Below are positions 33,665 to 45,374 of a stretch of 64,000 nucleotides of DNA, one piece after another. Both the position numbers and the translations under genes were made by a program. The notes below the pieces were generated by a model, which saw only the letters and a list, made by a program, of their open reading frames with translations, was not told the origin of the DNA and did no database searches. Each line of letters opens with the position of its first letter. Positions within the stretch are counted from its first letter, which is position 1. Source of the DNA: Typhlomys cinereus (Eukaryota; Chordata; Mammalia; Rodentia; Platacanthomyidae); NCBI GenBank assembly GCA_023101885.1, contig JALPQD010000075.1, positions 4,902,630-4,966,629 on the forward strand, in the 5' to 3' direction.

Positions 33665-34080
33665 TGTTATAGTTAGACACAGGTATCAACTTGATGGTTG
33701 AAGGTTCCAGCTGAGGGCACCTTTGTAAAGAATCAATGGTTGAGTTGAGATCTGAGCAGGCCAGACTGTCTGGTTGATGGGGAAGTCCAGCCTATAGTGG
33801 GCAGGACTAGTCCCTTTGCAGATGCACGAGATGTTAAGAACTGGGAAAGGAAAATGGGATCCTTTGGTCTACTTGGCCAGGCATGCTGCTCTGGCAAGTG
33901 AGGTGAGCAGTCCTGCAGATAGTGTATGGCCAGCTCCCTCGGCCCTTAGAGTCGGTGCAGGCTGTCCTGCTAAAGTGGACAAGGAGCTGCATCTGGACCA
34001 TCATAAGTCAAAATAAAACTCCTTGCTCCTTTAAGACAACCAGATGGGAAGGTATCATCAACATGCAGGCTAACTTCAAC
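33665..34080 (+). mobile_element. Solo LTR, MaLR-like family, older copy
   Basis: TGTTATAGTTAGACACAGG at the start, GGTTGAGTTGAGATCTGAGC, CTACTTGGCCAGGCATGCTG, CCAGCTCCCTCGGCCC and ACATGCAGGCTAAC near the end align block by block with the LTRs at 4545, 30217 and 49682. It is more diverged, and I do not see a target duplication. Confidence 0.85.
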
Positions 34081-35515
34081 TTTACCGTTCCCAGACCCGC
34101 AAGAGTTGAGAGACTAGGTGTTTGGAAACACTCTTGGGAAGTTCCGCTTAGGCCAGTCTCACCGTGTGACAAAGGATGCTGAGTCCTTACCAAAATCATT
34201 CAGCTGGGGAGTCAGAACAAAGCCTGGGTAGAGCCTTGGGGTTGCTCTCTCCGGATGCTTCCACTACCCAATACACCTTCAAGTACCCATCCCAGACCAG
34301 AAGCGTTCACCTCACCTAGGACCTTGCTCCAAAGCACATTCCCAGGCCTCAGCCGCACCTCCCGAATCAGGCCTCGAGGATCAGTCAGCTGCTCACCCAG
34401 CTCTAGAGTTTCCACTGCAGCCCGCACTGATTCCCTATGCCCCAGAGATGCCGGGTTAACACCCAGGCTGCCAAAGACTCGGGCTGGCAAAGGCTTTCTG
34501 CAAAGGGATAAGTAATATCTTAGGCCCGAGTCGCATCTGCAGTATGTCACAGATACTTTCCGCCACCGCAGCAGTGCAACATCAGTTCCAGGCACTGCAG
34601 AAGCAAACAGGGCAATGTCAGCGCTCCAATAAAGCTGCTTACAAACATCAGCAGAATGTGCCCACTGGCTCTAATTTGCTAATAGGTAACGGATGATTGG
34701 AATAGATTCTTTAATTTCATGATTGCAATTCATTGCCATTCTGGCTAATAGCAAGATTTCTGGCCGATTTGTGGTGTCCGTCAGTATTGGTGTCAATATC
34801 CGCCTTTATTCATTCCATCCATAAGCGTTAAATGCCCCCTCAGAGCCAAACTCTGGGCATTACAGGCATGAAAAACTTCAACTCAAGCCTGAAATAGAGT
34901 TTCATGCTGTGGTGAAAGAAGCGGGTAATCGGACAGAACTGTATCATGTTGGAATGTGACCTTGTTGAAAACAGAAATACCCATTTAAAAACATGGATTC
35001 TGTGGCTAGGTATGCTGAAATTTTGCACTGATCAACAGACAAAAAGCATAGTGTACACACTCGAAGTTTCTTTTTCTTTGATTTCAGACAAGTATATCAC
35101 GTTCCCGGTTTTAAAGCAGCAGGGCTGGTAAGTGGCCCCGAAACCACCTGGATTAGGCCCACAGATTCTGCGGGGGAGTAGAGAGTGCTCCCTTCTGCTG
35201 CCAGCAGGCCATCTGAACCTTGCCTGGGGGGGACTGAACCAGTCAGAGACAGAAGCTTTTAGAGCGATTCTCGTCACCTGTCTGGCTCTTGGGTTGCGAT
35301 GACTCAGACCTGACTGAGCTGGGTTCACTGAGATCCTCTGCACAGACGCTACGCGGCACCCTCTCACAGCGCCGTGGGCAGTCAGCTTCTCCATGGGAAC
35401 CTGAGGCTCTCTGACCGTGCGTTCCAACGAGCAAGGCACCAACGAAAAGGAAAGCATCGCTTTTTAGAAGCAGACTCTCGCCGTCACCATCATTCCCCCT
35501 ACTTCACTGACCAAG
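34081..35515. other. Unclassified DNA with a GC-rich block at 34250-34640
   Basis: The GC-rich block has open frames of 127 codons (minus) and 86 codons (plus) over the same bases, no recognisable domain and one CCAATAAAGCTGC motif at 34626. It could be a decayed LTR or exon-like unique DNA. Neither call is supported. The second copy of the 33-bp repeat lies at 34302-34334. From 34690 on it is AT-rich and unremarkable. Confidence 0.4.
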
Positions 35516-35650
35516 CACACGAGCATGCCCACGTCCAAGCTGGCAGGCCTCGACCCTAGCTCTAGACAGGAAGACGGTCAATACACACAAGCATGCCCAC
35601 ATCCAAGCTGGCAGGGGTCGACCCTAGCTCTAGACAGGAAGACGGTCAAT
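35516..35650. repeat. 68-bp tandem duplication
   Basis: GCATGCCCAC(G/A)TCCAAGCTG starts at 35523 and 35591. The two units run through CGACCCTAGCTCTAGACAGG and GAAGACGGTCAAT and differ at only a few positions. The period is 68 bp. Confidence 0.9.
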
Positions 35651-35667
35651 TTTCATGCTCTGAAATC

Positions 35668-35812
35668 ACCAGCCGGCCAGTCACAGTGATGCACACCTGG
35701 GCACAAGAGAGACTGAGCCAGGAAGGTTACCACGAGTTCAAGGCCAGGTAAGACTACGTGATGAGTCGAGGCAAATCTGGGCTATATAACAAGATCCGGC
35801 CTGAAATACATT
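35668..35812 (+). mobile_element. B1 SINE
   Basis: CAGTCACAGTGATGCACACC, TGAGCCAGGAAGGTTACCAC, GAGTTCAAGGCCAGGTAAGAC and CTGGGCTATATAACAAGATCC follow the B1 order (7SL-derived). No intact A tail. Confidence 0.75.
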
Positions 35813-36666
35813 AGGGGGGGAGACAAAGATAGAGGCAAAGAATAGGCACCGAAGCAGACATAAAGGAGAAACAGAGACGTCAACACTGAGAAATAGCCTA
35901 TCACAGAGTAAGAAAGATCTATGAATGTTCTTAAAAATGTAATATAGATAGAACACTAACTCAAAGTCAACTTCGCTACCCTAAGATGAAAGAATATGTC
36001 CAAAAGTCGTTTGACTTAGATGTGCTCACTAATAGTCATTCTCCAAATAAGAAAGTTGGGAAACTTTTCCATCTGCGCATGGGACAAAAAAGACCACAGA
36101 TGTTGCACAGGTCTGAATGGCTTGTAGAATATTGGTCTGTCCAGACAAGCTGTTCAGACATCATAAAGCCCTACCAAGCTCCATAAATCCCACTTACCAA
36201 AGAACAAGGATGAAATTAAGCCAGTTTATTCAAAGGATATTCGGGGACATATTTTTAAAGAAAAGAAACTTACAAGTTACCTCTCTTGTGTTTTTTCATT
36301 TAAAATTGCTTGCTTATCTGTGAAATGAAATACCAATTTAAATATAACTTCGTATTTAATATTGGAGGTCAAATAGATGTTTTCCCTGAAAAACGAATTG
36401 TGTGCACAATCTGCACATTTTTTCGTCAACTTGAGAAGTAGTTAGGACAATAAGTGATTAGAATTTTCTCAAGTCCTCTCAGCTGAGGAAGTTATTTTGA
36501 AAGGTGTTTAACTATGCAGAAAGATTTTTTTTTCTATTCCATGTGGATTTTTCTAAAAATAAGGAATGGTTTCTGTGGTTTAAAAAAAAAAAGTGAGATT
36601 CTTCAATAGAACAATAAAAAAAGTTGGTGAAGACATTGTTAATCTATTCCTTCAAGAATAGAACTT
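35813..36666. other. AT-rich unique-looking DNA
   Basis: Nothing recognised. Overlapping 66-68 codon frames at 35986-36323 have no family resemblance. Confidence 0.4.
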
Positions 36667-36945
36667 GGGGGTGGAGAGATGGCTCAGGGGTTAAGACTCT
36701 GTCTCACAAGCAGAAAGTCCTGAGTTCAGATCCCAGGTCGGTCCCCCATAAAAATGCCAGGTGGAAAAGGCATTGGCCCACATTTCCAGTCCTGTGCGTA
36801 GAGACTGGGAAATCCCAGAGCAAAGTCAAAAAGGAGGTTGAAGTAATTCAGGATGATTTCTGAAGTCACCCTTGGCCTCCACGGGGACACACAGGACCCT
36901 CTAATATGCACATGCAAAAATCAATAAATAAATAAATTTTAGAAA
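36667..36945 (+). mobile_element. B2-superfamily SINE, older subfamily
   Basis: GGTGGAGAGATGGCTCAGGGG, CCTGAGTTCAGATCCCAGG, TTCTGAAGTCACCCTTGGCC, ending CAATAAATAAATAAATTTTAG. AAGAATAGAACT before and AAGAATGGAACT after the element form a target duplication with one difference. Confidence 0.9.
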
Positions 36946-38723
36946 AAGAATGGAACTATGTCTTTAGGAGTGCAATGCTGAATCTGGACTCCTGACCATG
37001 TGCTTTCTCACAGCTTCCTGGAATTTTTGCAGCTCTGAAAGTTGCCCTAAGAATTATCTAGTCTAATCCTGTCAATTTACAGGTAACTAGACAGAGGCTC
37101 AAAGATGCCACTAGTGGCAGAGACCATTCAACTCTGCTTTGGCTGCTGTTCCCTGAATATTCCAGATGGCTGCTTCATTTCCCAGCCCCCAACCCCTACA
37201 GGTGCTTTGTAGTCATGTGACGAGTACCGTTCTATATGGTATGAGCAGAGGGGACTGTTCTGGCTGGGTGGAGCAGTGACGCCCATGTATCTCCACCTCT
37301 CTTTCTCTTTGGTGGCCCAGGGCGAGACGGTGACAGCATCATATGGAAGCTGCCTGGATCTCTGGGTCATCCCATGCTCTGAGAAGGTGTCAATCAGGTT
37401 TTGCATACATGAGACACTTGCCCTTATGGTAATGCACACAAGAAGAATTCAGGACTTGCTTATCACTGAAGCATAGCTTAACTTCTCCTATTAAACTACG
37501 CATATTGGTCAAATTCAGACAGGAAGATCATGGCAGAGTTAGGATCACATTCAAAAGTCTCCCGACCTACATATCCAAGGTCATATGTTATCCCACACAG
37601 ATGGGTCAGAACAAGAGCCTCCAACCAAAAGTCTTGAGCTAAAGAACCACTCAACTGAAACTAAAAACAAAGACGGTTGGTGGACTGTCTGATCAAGAGG
37701 CCGTATCCGGGGACTGACATCCAAGATCTGAGGGAATGTTCCAGAAACAGCTGTGGTCACACTACACTCACCGGCCAGCTTTCAGTACAGACCAGAAAAG
37801 TCAATCACTGCTCAAGAGAGAAGAATCTTTAATCTCAGATGGTCCTTTTTTCCCCCTAATTTATTTAGTTTCTTCAGGTTGATAACAATTTCTCCTAGAT
37901 GCTGTAGCCCAATTAGAAAGTTAAATACCCAAAAAGAAATAACTACCATTGCCTATAAACATAAAAAGGAACCTCATGCTTCTGGTCCAGATTCATTTAA
38001 TGTAATGTAGAGTTTTTAGAAGCAAGACATTCGTAGGGATGTTATCAGTTGCTAGGCAACATCCACGCAAAGCTCTTTCTTTGCCATCGAGAGCGTGCTC
38101 TCTATCTTTGTGGACAAAAGTTAAAGGGGCCTTAGCAACAGACATATATTTAGTTGTCACATCAGTAGATGCCAGATGAATTTTTCCTGGAAATGACTTT
38201 CTGCCCAACACCAAGCACTCCGTTTCCACATGGCCACCCTCTGTGCACTGTTCTGAAACCTCCTGCTGTACCTTTTGTCAATAATTGAAATAGAAGTGGA
38301 GATTTGGGGGAAAATAAAATCAAGCAAGCTGGCTCTGTTCCCGATTCAGGAGGGAGGCGTAGGTGAGACCCATGCAGGGCGGGTCAGTTTTGCCTGGCTA
38401 CCAAGCAGTTAAAGGTGAATCTCTGGCTTTTCCGGCTCCCTCCTGAGGAATGGCTGTCTTCAACGTACACTGGTTTCTTAGACAAGCAGAGCAATTCCGA
38501 TGCGGACCATATGCAAGATAAACAGCAAGTACAGACAGACCACATATCTGGAACAGTCTAAATTGCTATCCACCATTCTGTTGTCTTGTTCTGCCTGCAA
38601 CCTCCCTTCCTCTTTCCCCTTTTGCTGGACCCCCCTTCTGATGGAGACACACGCCACCGCATCTCCTTCCCCAATAGGGCTTGGACCTTGATTCCCTCAT
38701 CAGGATCACTGATTTTCTTGAAG
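36946..38723. other. Unique-looking DNA
   Basis: Several overlapping frames of 60-120 codons on both strands (37128-37476, 37753-38229, 38558-38931) are mutually exclusive and carry no domain. No RNA gene or repeat recognised. Confidence 0.4.
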
Positions 38724-39142
38724 TGTGTGCAGATGACCTGCATTGATGCTGATAAATTACTACCAAAAGGCTTAAGGGAACAAGGAATTTACTCTCCTGT
38801 GATAGTCTGGTTACAGGTCTTAGTCCAGTTTGCAGGAGAGGATGCACCTTCACCAAAGGGCTGAGGGAACTGGTCAGCCATCTCCACATAACAGCTGAGA
38901 GATGGACCATCCTTACTTGCCAGACCAGCATGTCTGGCCAGGTATATAGGAGAGTGCCAACTTCTTTAACCAGCTCTCTGTATTTTATTCACCTACCCAG
39001 GGTCTAGTCCCACCCGCCCCGGGCTGGGTCTGCCCTGTCAACCAAGACAATTTTCTGCAGGTTCAGTCTGGGGTTAACTCAACTAGTAATTCTCTACACT
39101 TGTGTCCAGAGCGTAAACCCTCAACCTGGATGTAATCGTGGC
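38724..39142 (-). mobile_element. Solo LTR, MaLR-like family, antisense
   Basis: Complement blocks match the LTR family: GGGAACTGGTCAGCCATC, CTTGCCAGACCAGCATGTCTGGCCAG, AACCAGCTCTCTGTATTTTATTC, AGACAATTTTCTGCAGGTTC and CGTAAACCCTCAACC. In sense it begins TGCCACGATTACATCC instead of TGTCATAG, so the very end is mutated. Confidence 0.85.
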
Positions 39143-40310
39143 AGAGCATATTTATGGCTCTTATGCATCTCTGAGCAAAAAGAAAATTTCCCTAGTAACA
39201 GTCCCCAGTACATTCCAGAACATCGTTCCAAGCACAGCTTTCCCACAGATGTTCCCTGCCATGGAAGGAACCAGAATACAGGGCGATCTGCACACCATTT
39301 CCATCAGGAATACTGAAAGTTTCCCAACCTGGAGCTCTCCATCACCTAGCATGTATGAGACACTATCAAGAACTGTAAAGAATATGTTACAAGAAACACT
39401 GTGGTTTGGAGAGAAATAATACTAACATAAAGAAGACAGAGTAGACCATGCATTTCACTCAATGTTGCCTTTATAAAAATATTATATGAGATAAAGCACC
39501 CAATGATGCTTAATGATGCTTCACGTCACCACTCTGCAATCTTCTTCTCAAGGGACTTGAAGATCTATGAAGTTTTCTTTAATATTCTTCCAGCAGAGAA
39601 GTACATCTTCTGGGATTCACACCCAGACCGAAATCCACAGAAACATGGCATCTGCTTTGATGGATACAGCAGGATACATGCACGCCACAGACTCCTTGTA
39701 CCACACTGGATGCTGGCCAAAGAGATGGAAGTTGTGCTCAATGGCCTCTGTTCTGGAGATGACAAAGATGGATTCAATGTGGAATCTAATGATTTCAGCA
39801 GGTAGGAAACAAGTAGACTGTATCCTCAGTTAAAACAAGCTCAATTGTGAGACAGGAAACTCCTGTGAGCCAAGTGGACAGCTTAAATGATTCTACGAGT
39901 CCACCCATCCCCTGACAGAGACCACCAAAACAAATGCCACTCTGAGAATGGAAAGTGGAGAAGCCTTCTCCTGGGTGTTATCGCACCTAGCCACGATTAT
40001 CCACGTGGCCTGGCTCCACCCCACTGTTCTCGCTCAGAACTTCCAACTTCAGATGTTTTCATGGGAGACCTTGGAGCAGGAGGGAAGTGCTTTTAGAGCG
40101 GCTACTTCATCGCCATTGACATTGGGTATAAAGAGACCCCTTTCTTCACGACTCTAGCACTTCACTTTCTGCTTAGTTTATAGACGCGTCCAGAGAAACA
40201 GATGGACAATTACAGCCAAGGTCAAAGATATTTCTAACAACTTGGGAATCCTAGAGTTGCAGTATTTTGGCTCTCCTTCTGTACTGCTCTTCCCCGCATG
40301 TGCTAATCTG
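39143..40310. other. Unique-looking DNA
   Basis: Plus-strand frames of 93 codons (39138-39419) and 100 codons (39503-39805) are the most protein-like short frames here, but I recognise no domain, and competing frames overlap. Unassigned. Confidence 0.4.
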
Positions 40311-40444
40311 TGGGGCCACCAAGACGGCTCAACAGGCAGCAGTGCAAACCTGGAGACCTGAGCTCAATTCCTGGGGCTGACATGGAGGAAGGGGGAACCT
40401 GCTTCCAAAAGTTCTCCACTGATCTCGTTCTCTCCCATCTTACT
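40311..40444 (+). mobile_element. B3-type SINE, 3' end cut by an antisense L1
   Basis: GGGCCACCAAGACGGCTCAAC, GGAGACCTGAGCTCAATTCC, GACATGGAGGAAGGGGGAACC and CCAAAAGTTCTCCACTGATC fit B3. The element then stops abruptly at the poly(T) start of the L1. Confidence 0.6.
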
Positions 40445-41285
40445 CTTTTCTTTTTTTATATTTGTTTATTTATTTTTCTCAATCATACAAGCTTAATAGG
40501 TTCCCTGTTCCCTCCCTCCCTCCACCCCTCCCCAGTCCCTCTTGCACCCTCCCCCTTTTTCCCCTTCCTTTCACCCCTTTCCTCCCCTTCTCCCAGTGCC
40601 TCCCCCTCCCCCCTTCCATTCCTTGGAGCATCCTTTAGTGTGAATGTCAAACTTCCCTCTGAGTCCTCTACTCTGGTGATGTGTAAGGACTCATTGGCAT
40701 TGCCTAGAGCCCTTTCTTGTGCTCCCCCCTTTGGTGTGGGAACACTGTTATGACTATTAATCTCTCGCCTCTAAGGATCCTAGTGCCTGTGATCCATGCT
40801 AGACTTTGGGGGGTCATTGACATGTCAGTCATTGTGCAGGTCATGTAAAGTCCGATTATGGCTACTGTGGCCCTAACTTGTGTGGAGTATCTTTCATATC
40901 ATTGGTCCTCCCCATCTTTAGACTCTTACAATCTTGCCGCTCCCTCTTCCGCAAGTTTCCTGAGCTTTAGGATGGGGAGAGATTTGACTGGTCTTGCTCC
41001 AGGTGATTAATGTAGGGTCTCTGGTGTTCTGATAAGGGTTTGTTGTTTTCAGTTTTGCTGTTCCTGCACCACTCTTGGCTCCATCCTGATTGGTATTGGA
41101 GGTCACCTCAGTTTACAATCTCTTTATCTGAACAGCAGCTCTTTCATTTCATAAGATCCCATTTGTTGAGTGTTGGTTGTAGTGACTGTGCTATTGGATT
41201 TCTGTTTAGGAACTGTTGGCCTAGTCCAATCAGCTCCAAGGAGTTCCCTACCCTTTCAACTAGGGTTTTATAGTCTCTGGCTTTA
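40445..41285 (-). mobile_element. L1 3' end, antisense, with internal deletion
   Basis: The plus strand starts with the complement of the A-rich tail and TATTAAGCTTGTATGATT (at 40483-40500). It continues through the purine-rich tract complement and the 3' UTR that matches 59940-60600 closely. At about 41110 the 3' UTR joins directly to an ORF2-like segment (complement ATAAGATCCCATTTGTTGAG). In the copy at 10440-12800 several hundred bases separate equivalent regions, so this copy has lost DNA between ORF2 and 3' UTR. Confidence 0.85.
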
Positions 41286-41589
41286 GATTATACTTTCCAC
41301 TACTAGTTTATGTGATCTTTTCACATTAGCATAGAGTTTCTGATGGAAGCATTCCAACTGAACTAAGATAAGGTCTTAGTTCTAACTTGTCATCTACTAT
41401 TCATTTATGAAATAGCCACATTTTTAATAATTCTCCCTTTTCTCTATATCCTATGCAACAATTTTTTTTCAACAGAGTGGAAAATAATTGGTTCCAAAAA
41501 TTGTAATGTCACCAGAATAAGTTTTTCTTTTCCTTAACATCTGAATTCAGAAATAAGAATATGTTTAAGCATATTAAAGTAAACAATTT

Positions 41590-41810
41590 ATTTTTTAAAC
41601 TTTATTTATTGGGGGGTGGGCACTCACACATCAGAACACACAGAATGTCCCTGTGGAGGACCAAGGGTGATTTCACTCTGGGATTTCTAGGCTCTACCCA
41701 CTAAGACCAGAAGTGTAGGCCACTGCCATTTCTGCCTGGTGTTTTAATGTGGGACTTGGGATCCAAATTCAGAGGCAGAGTCTTAACCCCTGAACTCTCT
41801 CTCCAGCCCA
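41590..41810 (-). mobile_element. B2-superfamily SINE, older subfamily, antisense
   Basis: Complement blocks CCCTGTGGAGGACCAAGGGTG, TCTACCCACTAAGACCAG, CACTGCCATTTCTGCCTGG, GGGACTTGGGATCCAAATTC and CTCTCTCTCCAGCCC. The tail is only a short CA stretch, and the middle is slightly deleted. Confidence 0.85.
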
Positions 41811-42536
41811 AGGAAACTCTTAAAGTATATGTAGCACACATAAAATAAACTGGGGAAACATACTTAGTATTAGTAAACATCATGCATTTGTGTGCGTCAA
41901 GCACTGTTAGTTCAATTTTCTGTATGAATTAGCTCAACAATTTCTCACAAAAGTTCAATTTCCTGTTTTGTTGCTAGTATTAACAAATTGTTCTCTCTTG
42001 TTAATTTGTCATTTTCTGTAAATCTTTTCATTTAGTTTTTAGTGAAGTTTCAGAATGAAAAATATTTGCTATTTGTGCTCAATCCGCTCCAAAGCCTGGC
42101 CAGAATCCAGACTTGTCAATGTGAAGGCATTTCAGTGCAAAAGGCAAGTTCTGAGGTCATTGTCTGAGTTTGAATCCAGGTTCTAAAAATTATTAGCTGT
42201 GAGATTTCCATAAGCCATTTAGAGAGAAAAGGGAATTTAAAATAACTTTAGCCTCCTTGGCGAGATAAGGAAAACTTGCATGGAGAAATAATGATAGGGT
42301 ACTATTTAAGGAGGAGGAGGAGGCAAAGGATGAGGAGGAAGATCACGACTCAAGAAACAAATGGAAGTAGACTTGAATATTAAAAGAATGGTCACTTGAA
42401 CTTCTCGTTGCAGAATCATAGAATGACTAACTGTTCTTCTGTTAGTGTAACGTAGTCTTTGACGGTCTCAAGGGTGAAGTAAGTGGAACCTAATAAAGAC
42501 TTTCTGCCACTTGAGAACCTTTGAGGGAAGGAGAAT
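41811..42536. other. AT-rich unique-looking DNA
   Basis: Nothing recognised except a short GGAGGAGGAGGAGG run near 42311. Confidence 0.4.
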
Positions 42537-42552
42537 AGTTTCCTGATTTTTT

Positions 42553-42607
<55 letters not shown>

Positions 42608-42836
42608 ATCAGAGAGTATCGTGTGTCCCGGTGGAGGTCCAATGATGATTTTGGGAGCCAACCTGGCTCAATCTCCCTCCTCTCTGCTTTGCTTTCTTTG
42701 CTTCCCAGGCTCTGTCCACCAAGGCCCAAAGTACAGGACATTTCCACTGGGAGTTTTTATGTTGGGATCCGGATCCAAACTCAGGACCTTCTGCTTGCGA
42801 GGCAGTCTTAACCCCTGAACCGTCTCTCCAGCCCAT
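42553..42836 (-). mobile_element. B2-superfamily SINE, older subfamily, antisense, with (GT)24
   Basis: An uninterrupted GT run (about 42558-42605) is the complement of the CA tail. GAGCCAACCTGGCTC, CAGGCTCTGTCCACC, GGGATCCGGATCCAAACTC and ACCGTCTCTCCAGCCC follow. Target duplication TTCCTGATTTTTT (about 42539) and CTCCTGATTTTTT (about 42840). Confidence 0.9.
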
Positions 42837-43114
42837 AGTCTCCTGATTTTTTTTCCCAGTTTACAATTAGTTCTTTAGAAAATGCTGGTTACATTTGTAA
42901 CCAGCAAACATGTGGACATAATCTGAAAAATAAGTCAAATTCCATATAAAGTGACCCTTTGTGAATTATCGTGAGTAACCCTGCTTATGATTGAAGAGTT
43001 CGTGTCTTTTAACTTTTCCCAGAGCACTTCCCAATTTACCATTTACTTATCCTTGCTTTATATGGTTTTGAGACAATTTACTTTATCTTTATCTTTTTAC
43101 TTTCTCCTTTGTGT
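42837..43114. other. AT-rich DNA between SINE and L1
   Basis: No recognised feature. Confidence 0.4.
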
Positions 43115-43733
43115 TTACTTCACTACACTTGTTTATTATTTACAAGCATATCGAGTACTTATCCCTGCTTCCCTCCATCCCGTCTCTCTCCCATTACCCT
43201 CCCTTCCCTTCATATTCCATCCCTTCCCCCCCCTGCTTATCAGCTTCTATGGACCCCAGAGTTCCCTCTCAAACTTATCTAGGGGTGGGGAGTTCAGGTC
43301 TCTGTGGCATACCAAGTTGCCCTTCCTCAGGCCACTCCACTGATAGGGGCATTTCCCTTCACTCATCCAGCTCTAGTCCCCAAGGTTTCCACCGTGTGTT
43401 CTTATCTCTCTTGAATTCTTTGCAGTCTATGGGAACACGTTGGTATGTCAGTCATTTCAGGTAAGATCAAGTCTCACTGCAGTGAGTTCCTGGATGCAGC
43501 AGTCCTGCCTTGAGTGGAATGTCTTGTCCAACAGTGGACCTTCCCATCTTTAGGTTCTTACAATCTCATCACCTCCTTTTCTGCGAAATTCCCAAAGCCT
43601 TAAGACGGGGAGAGATTAGGTTGGGTCCTGATTCCGGGTGAACCTTGCTGGTTCTCTGCATTGTGACTGGCCATTGTTGTCCGCTTCGCTGCTCTTCTGC
43701 TGCCCTCGGCTGCAGGTCTCCTGATTTTTAACA
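43115..43733 (-). mobile_element. L1 3' UTR, antisense, older subfamily
   Basis: A C/T-rich tract (CCCTCCCTTCCCTTC, CCTTCCCCCCCCTGC) and blocks such as CTTTAGGTTCTTACAATCTC and AAGACGGGGAGAGATTAGG parallel the 3' UTR at 40910-41000 (TTTAGACTCTTACAATCTTG, AGGATGGGGAGAGATTTG) with clear divergence. It is a related but older L1 subfamily. Confidence 0.75.
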
Positions 43734-44138
43734 CAGGAAGAAATTATTTAGAGCTAATGTGTCAGCATCTCACAGCCTCTCCAAATCAGCTTGCTCACTT
43801 TCAATACTACCGTAATGCATCGGCCCACGGGAAATCTGAACGTCTTACTGGGCAGTAATGTTTGGGCAAAGGCAGAGAAGAACAGGACTTAGGGGATCAC
43901 GTGAAAGCCTGGGCTGCTCGAAAAATAAACTTTGTCATAAAGAAACAAGCATGTCACTTAAATGAAGTGTCGACAGATAAGACTGAGCAGCTCCTAGGAC
44001 ACAGGGAAAACATGAAAGAAAATCAGGGGAAATTGGCAGGCCAATCCACAAGTTAGTCTTAAGTAGAAAGAACTTTCTCAGAAAAAGAAAAGAAAGGGAT
44101 GGAGAGGAAATCACTAATGAGCTATCATAAGAAAATAC
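43734..44138. other. Unique-looking DNA
   Basis: No recognised feature. Confidence 0.4.
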
Positions 44139-44252
44139 CAGCTGGTCACAGTGGCATTCCCTGGAATCCAAGCATTCTAGAGGGTAGGGCAGGGGACGAC
44201 TAGTCTGAGCCCAGCCTGGGACACACAGACAGATCCTTTCAAGAAAAAAAAA
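44139..44252 (+). mobile_element. B1 SINE, diverged
   Basis: GCTGGTCACAGTGGCATTCCC, GAATCCAAGCATTCTAGAGGG, GTCTGAGCCCAGCCTGGGAC and TCAAGAAAAAAAAAAT follow the B1 order, A tail included. Confidence 0.7.
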
Positions 44253-45362
44253 ATGTGGAGAGAAAAAGAGAGACAGGAAGGGAGGGAGAGAAGGAAGGAG
44301 GAAGGTGCAGAAATAAAGAGTGTGAATTTTCATATTGTGGGAACTCACACCAAGTTCCCAGAACAATAGATAAAAATAAATCTACCGAAGGCACATTGCT
44401 GAGAAACTTCAGAACACAAAAGTAACAAAAGATGACAAAAATCTGCAAAAGCAGATCACATGCCAAGGGTCAGGAATCGGATGGCATCAGAGGTCTCCAC
44501 GGTCACGCAGGAAGCAAAAAGACAAAGAAGCAATATCTTCAAAAGTCTACCGGAACAAAATTATAATGATTTCTAATTTATAAGGTTCTGTGGGCTGACT
44601 TTATCCATTAAATATGAAAGAAAAACACAATTAAACAAATAGAATGTCTCGAAATCTTTACCTACCCCTCCGCACCCACTTTCTTAGCATGTTCCTGGAG
44701 GCTGTATTCCAATAAAATGGAAGAAGAAGAAGAAAAACATGGAGGTAAATGAAATCCCCCCAGGAGGATGACATTGGGAACCCTGAGAGCAGATGAGAAC
44801 CAGTCACATGGTAGCCAGGTTAGAGCAGTGTGGCCCATCAGTAAGACTACCTGAGGGGTCCCCAGCAAGATGCTTCTGTTCTTCCCCTTGAGGCCAGAGA
44901 GCGCTGAATGAGCTCAGCAGACAGATTAAACATTTGTGTGCACATGTGCACGCATGCACGTCCACACACACACACACACGCACGCACACGCATGCACACA
45001 CACACACCTATGGAGTATGACTAAATGTAAACCTTGGCCTAGAAATGCTAATTTATTTTTAAGTAGCTCTACTAAGTAGGTATTAGTATCTTCTATTTTT
45101 TACAGGTAAGGAAAACCAGGCACAGAAAGATTTCAGCCCAAAACCATGGAATAGCCATATTTCAATCCCAAGGGGTTCCAGATACTCTTCCTCGCTGTGA
45201 TAAAATACTCTGATCCAAGCAGCTTAGGAGAGAAAGGGGTCTATTGACATGATATAGCACTGTGCAGTCCCCTTCCCCAAACCCCACTCTGATGCAAGTG
45301 ATGTCACAACCCAAAGCCCACACTCTTTGCCAAGAAAATTCTTGCTGAGGACTTAGATATTA
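44253..45362. other. Unique-looking DNA with a CA/GC microsatellite
   Basis: A mixed (CA)n/(CGCA)n run lies at about 44936-45006. No gene or named repeat otherwise. Confidence 0.4.
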
Positions 45363-45374
45363 GTGGGACACTCA

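Noticed and set aside
34212..34595. 127-codon minus-strand frame in GC-rich DNA
   Set aside because: An equally open plus-strand frame covers it, no domain is visible, and no gene structure surrounds it.
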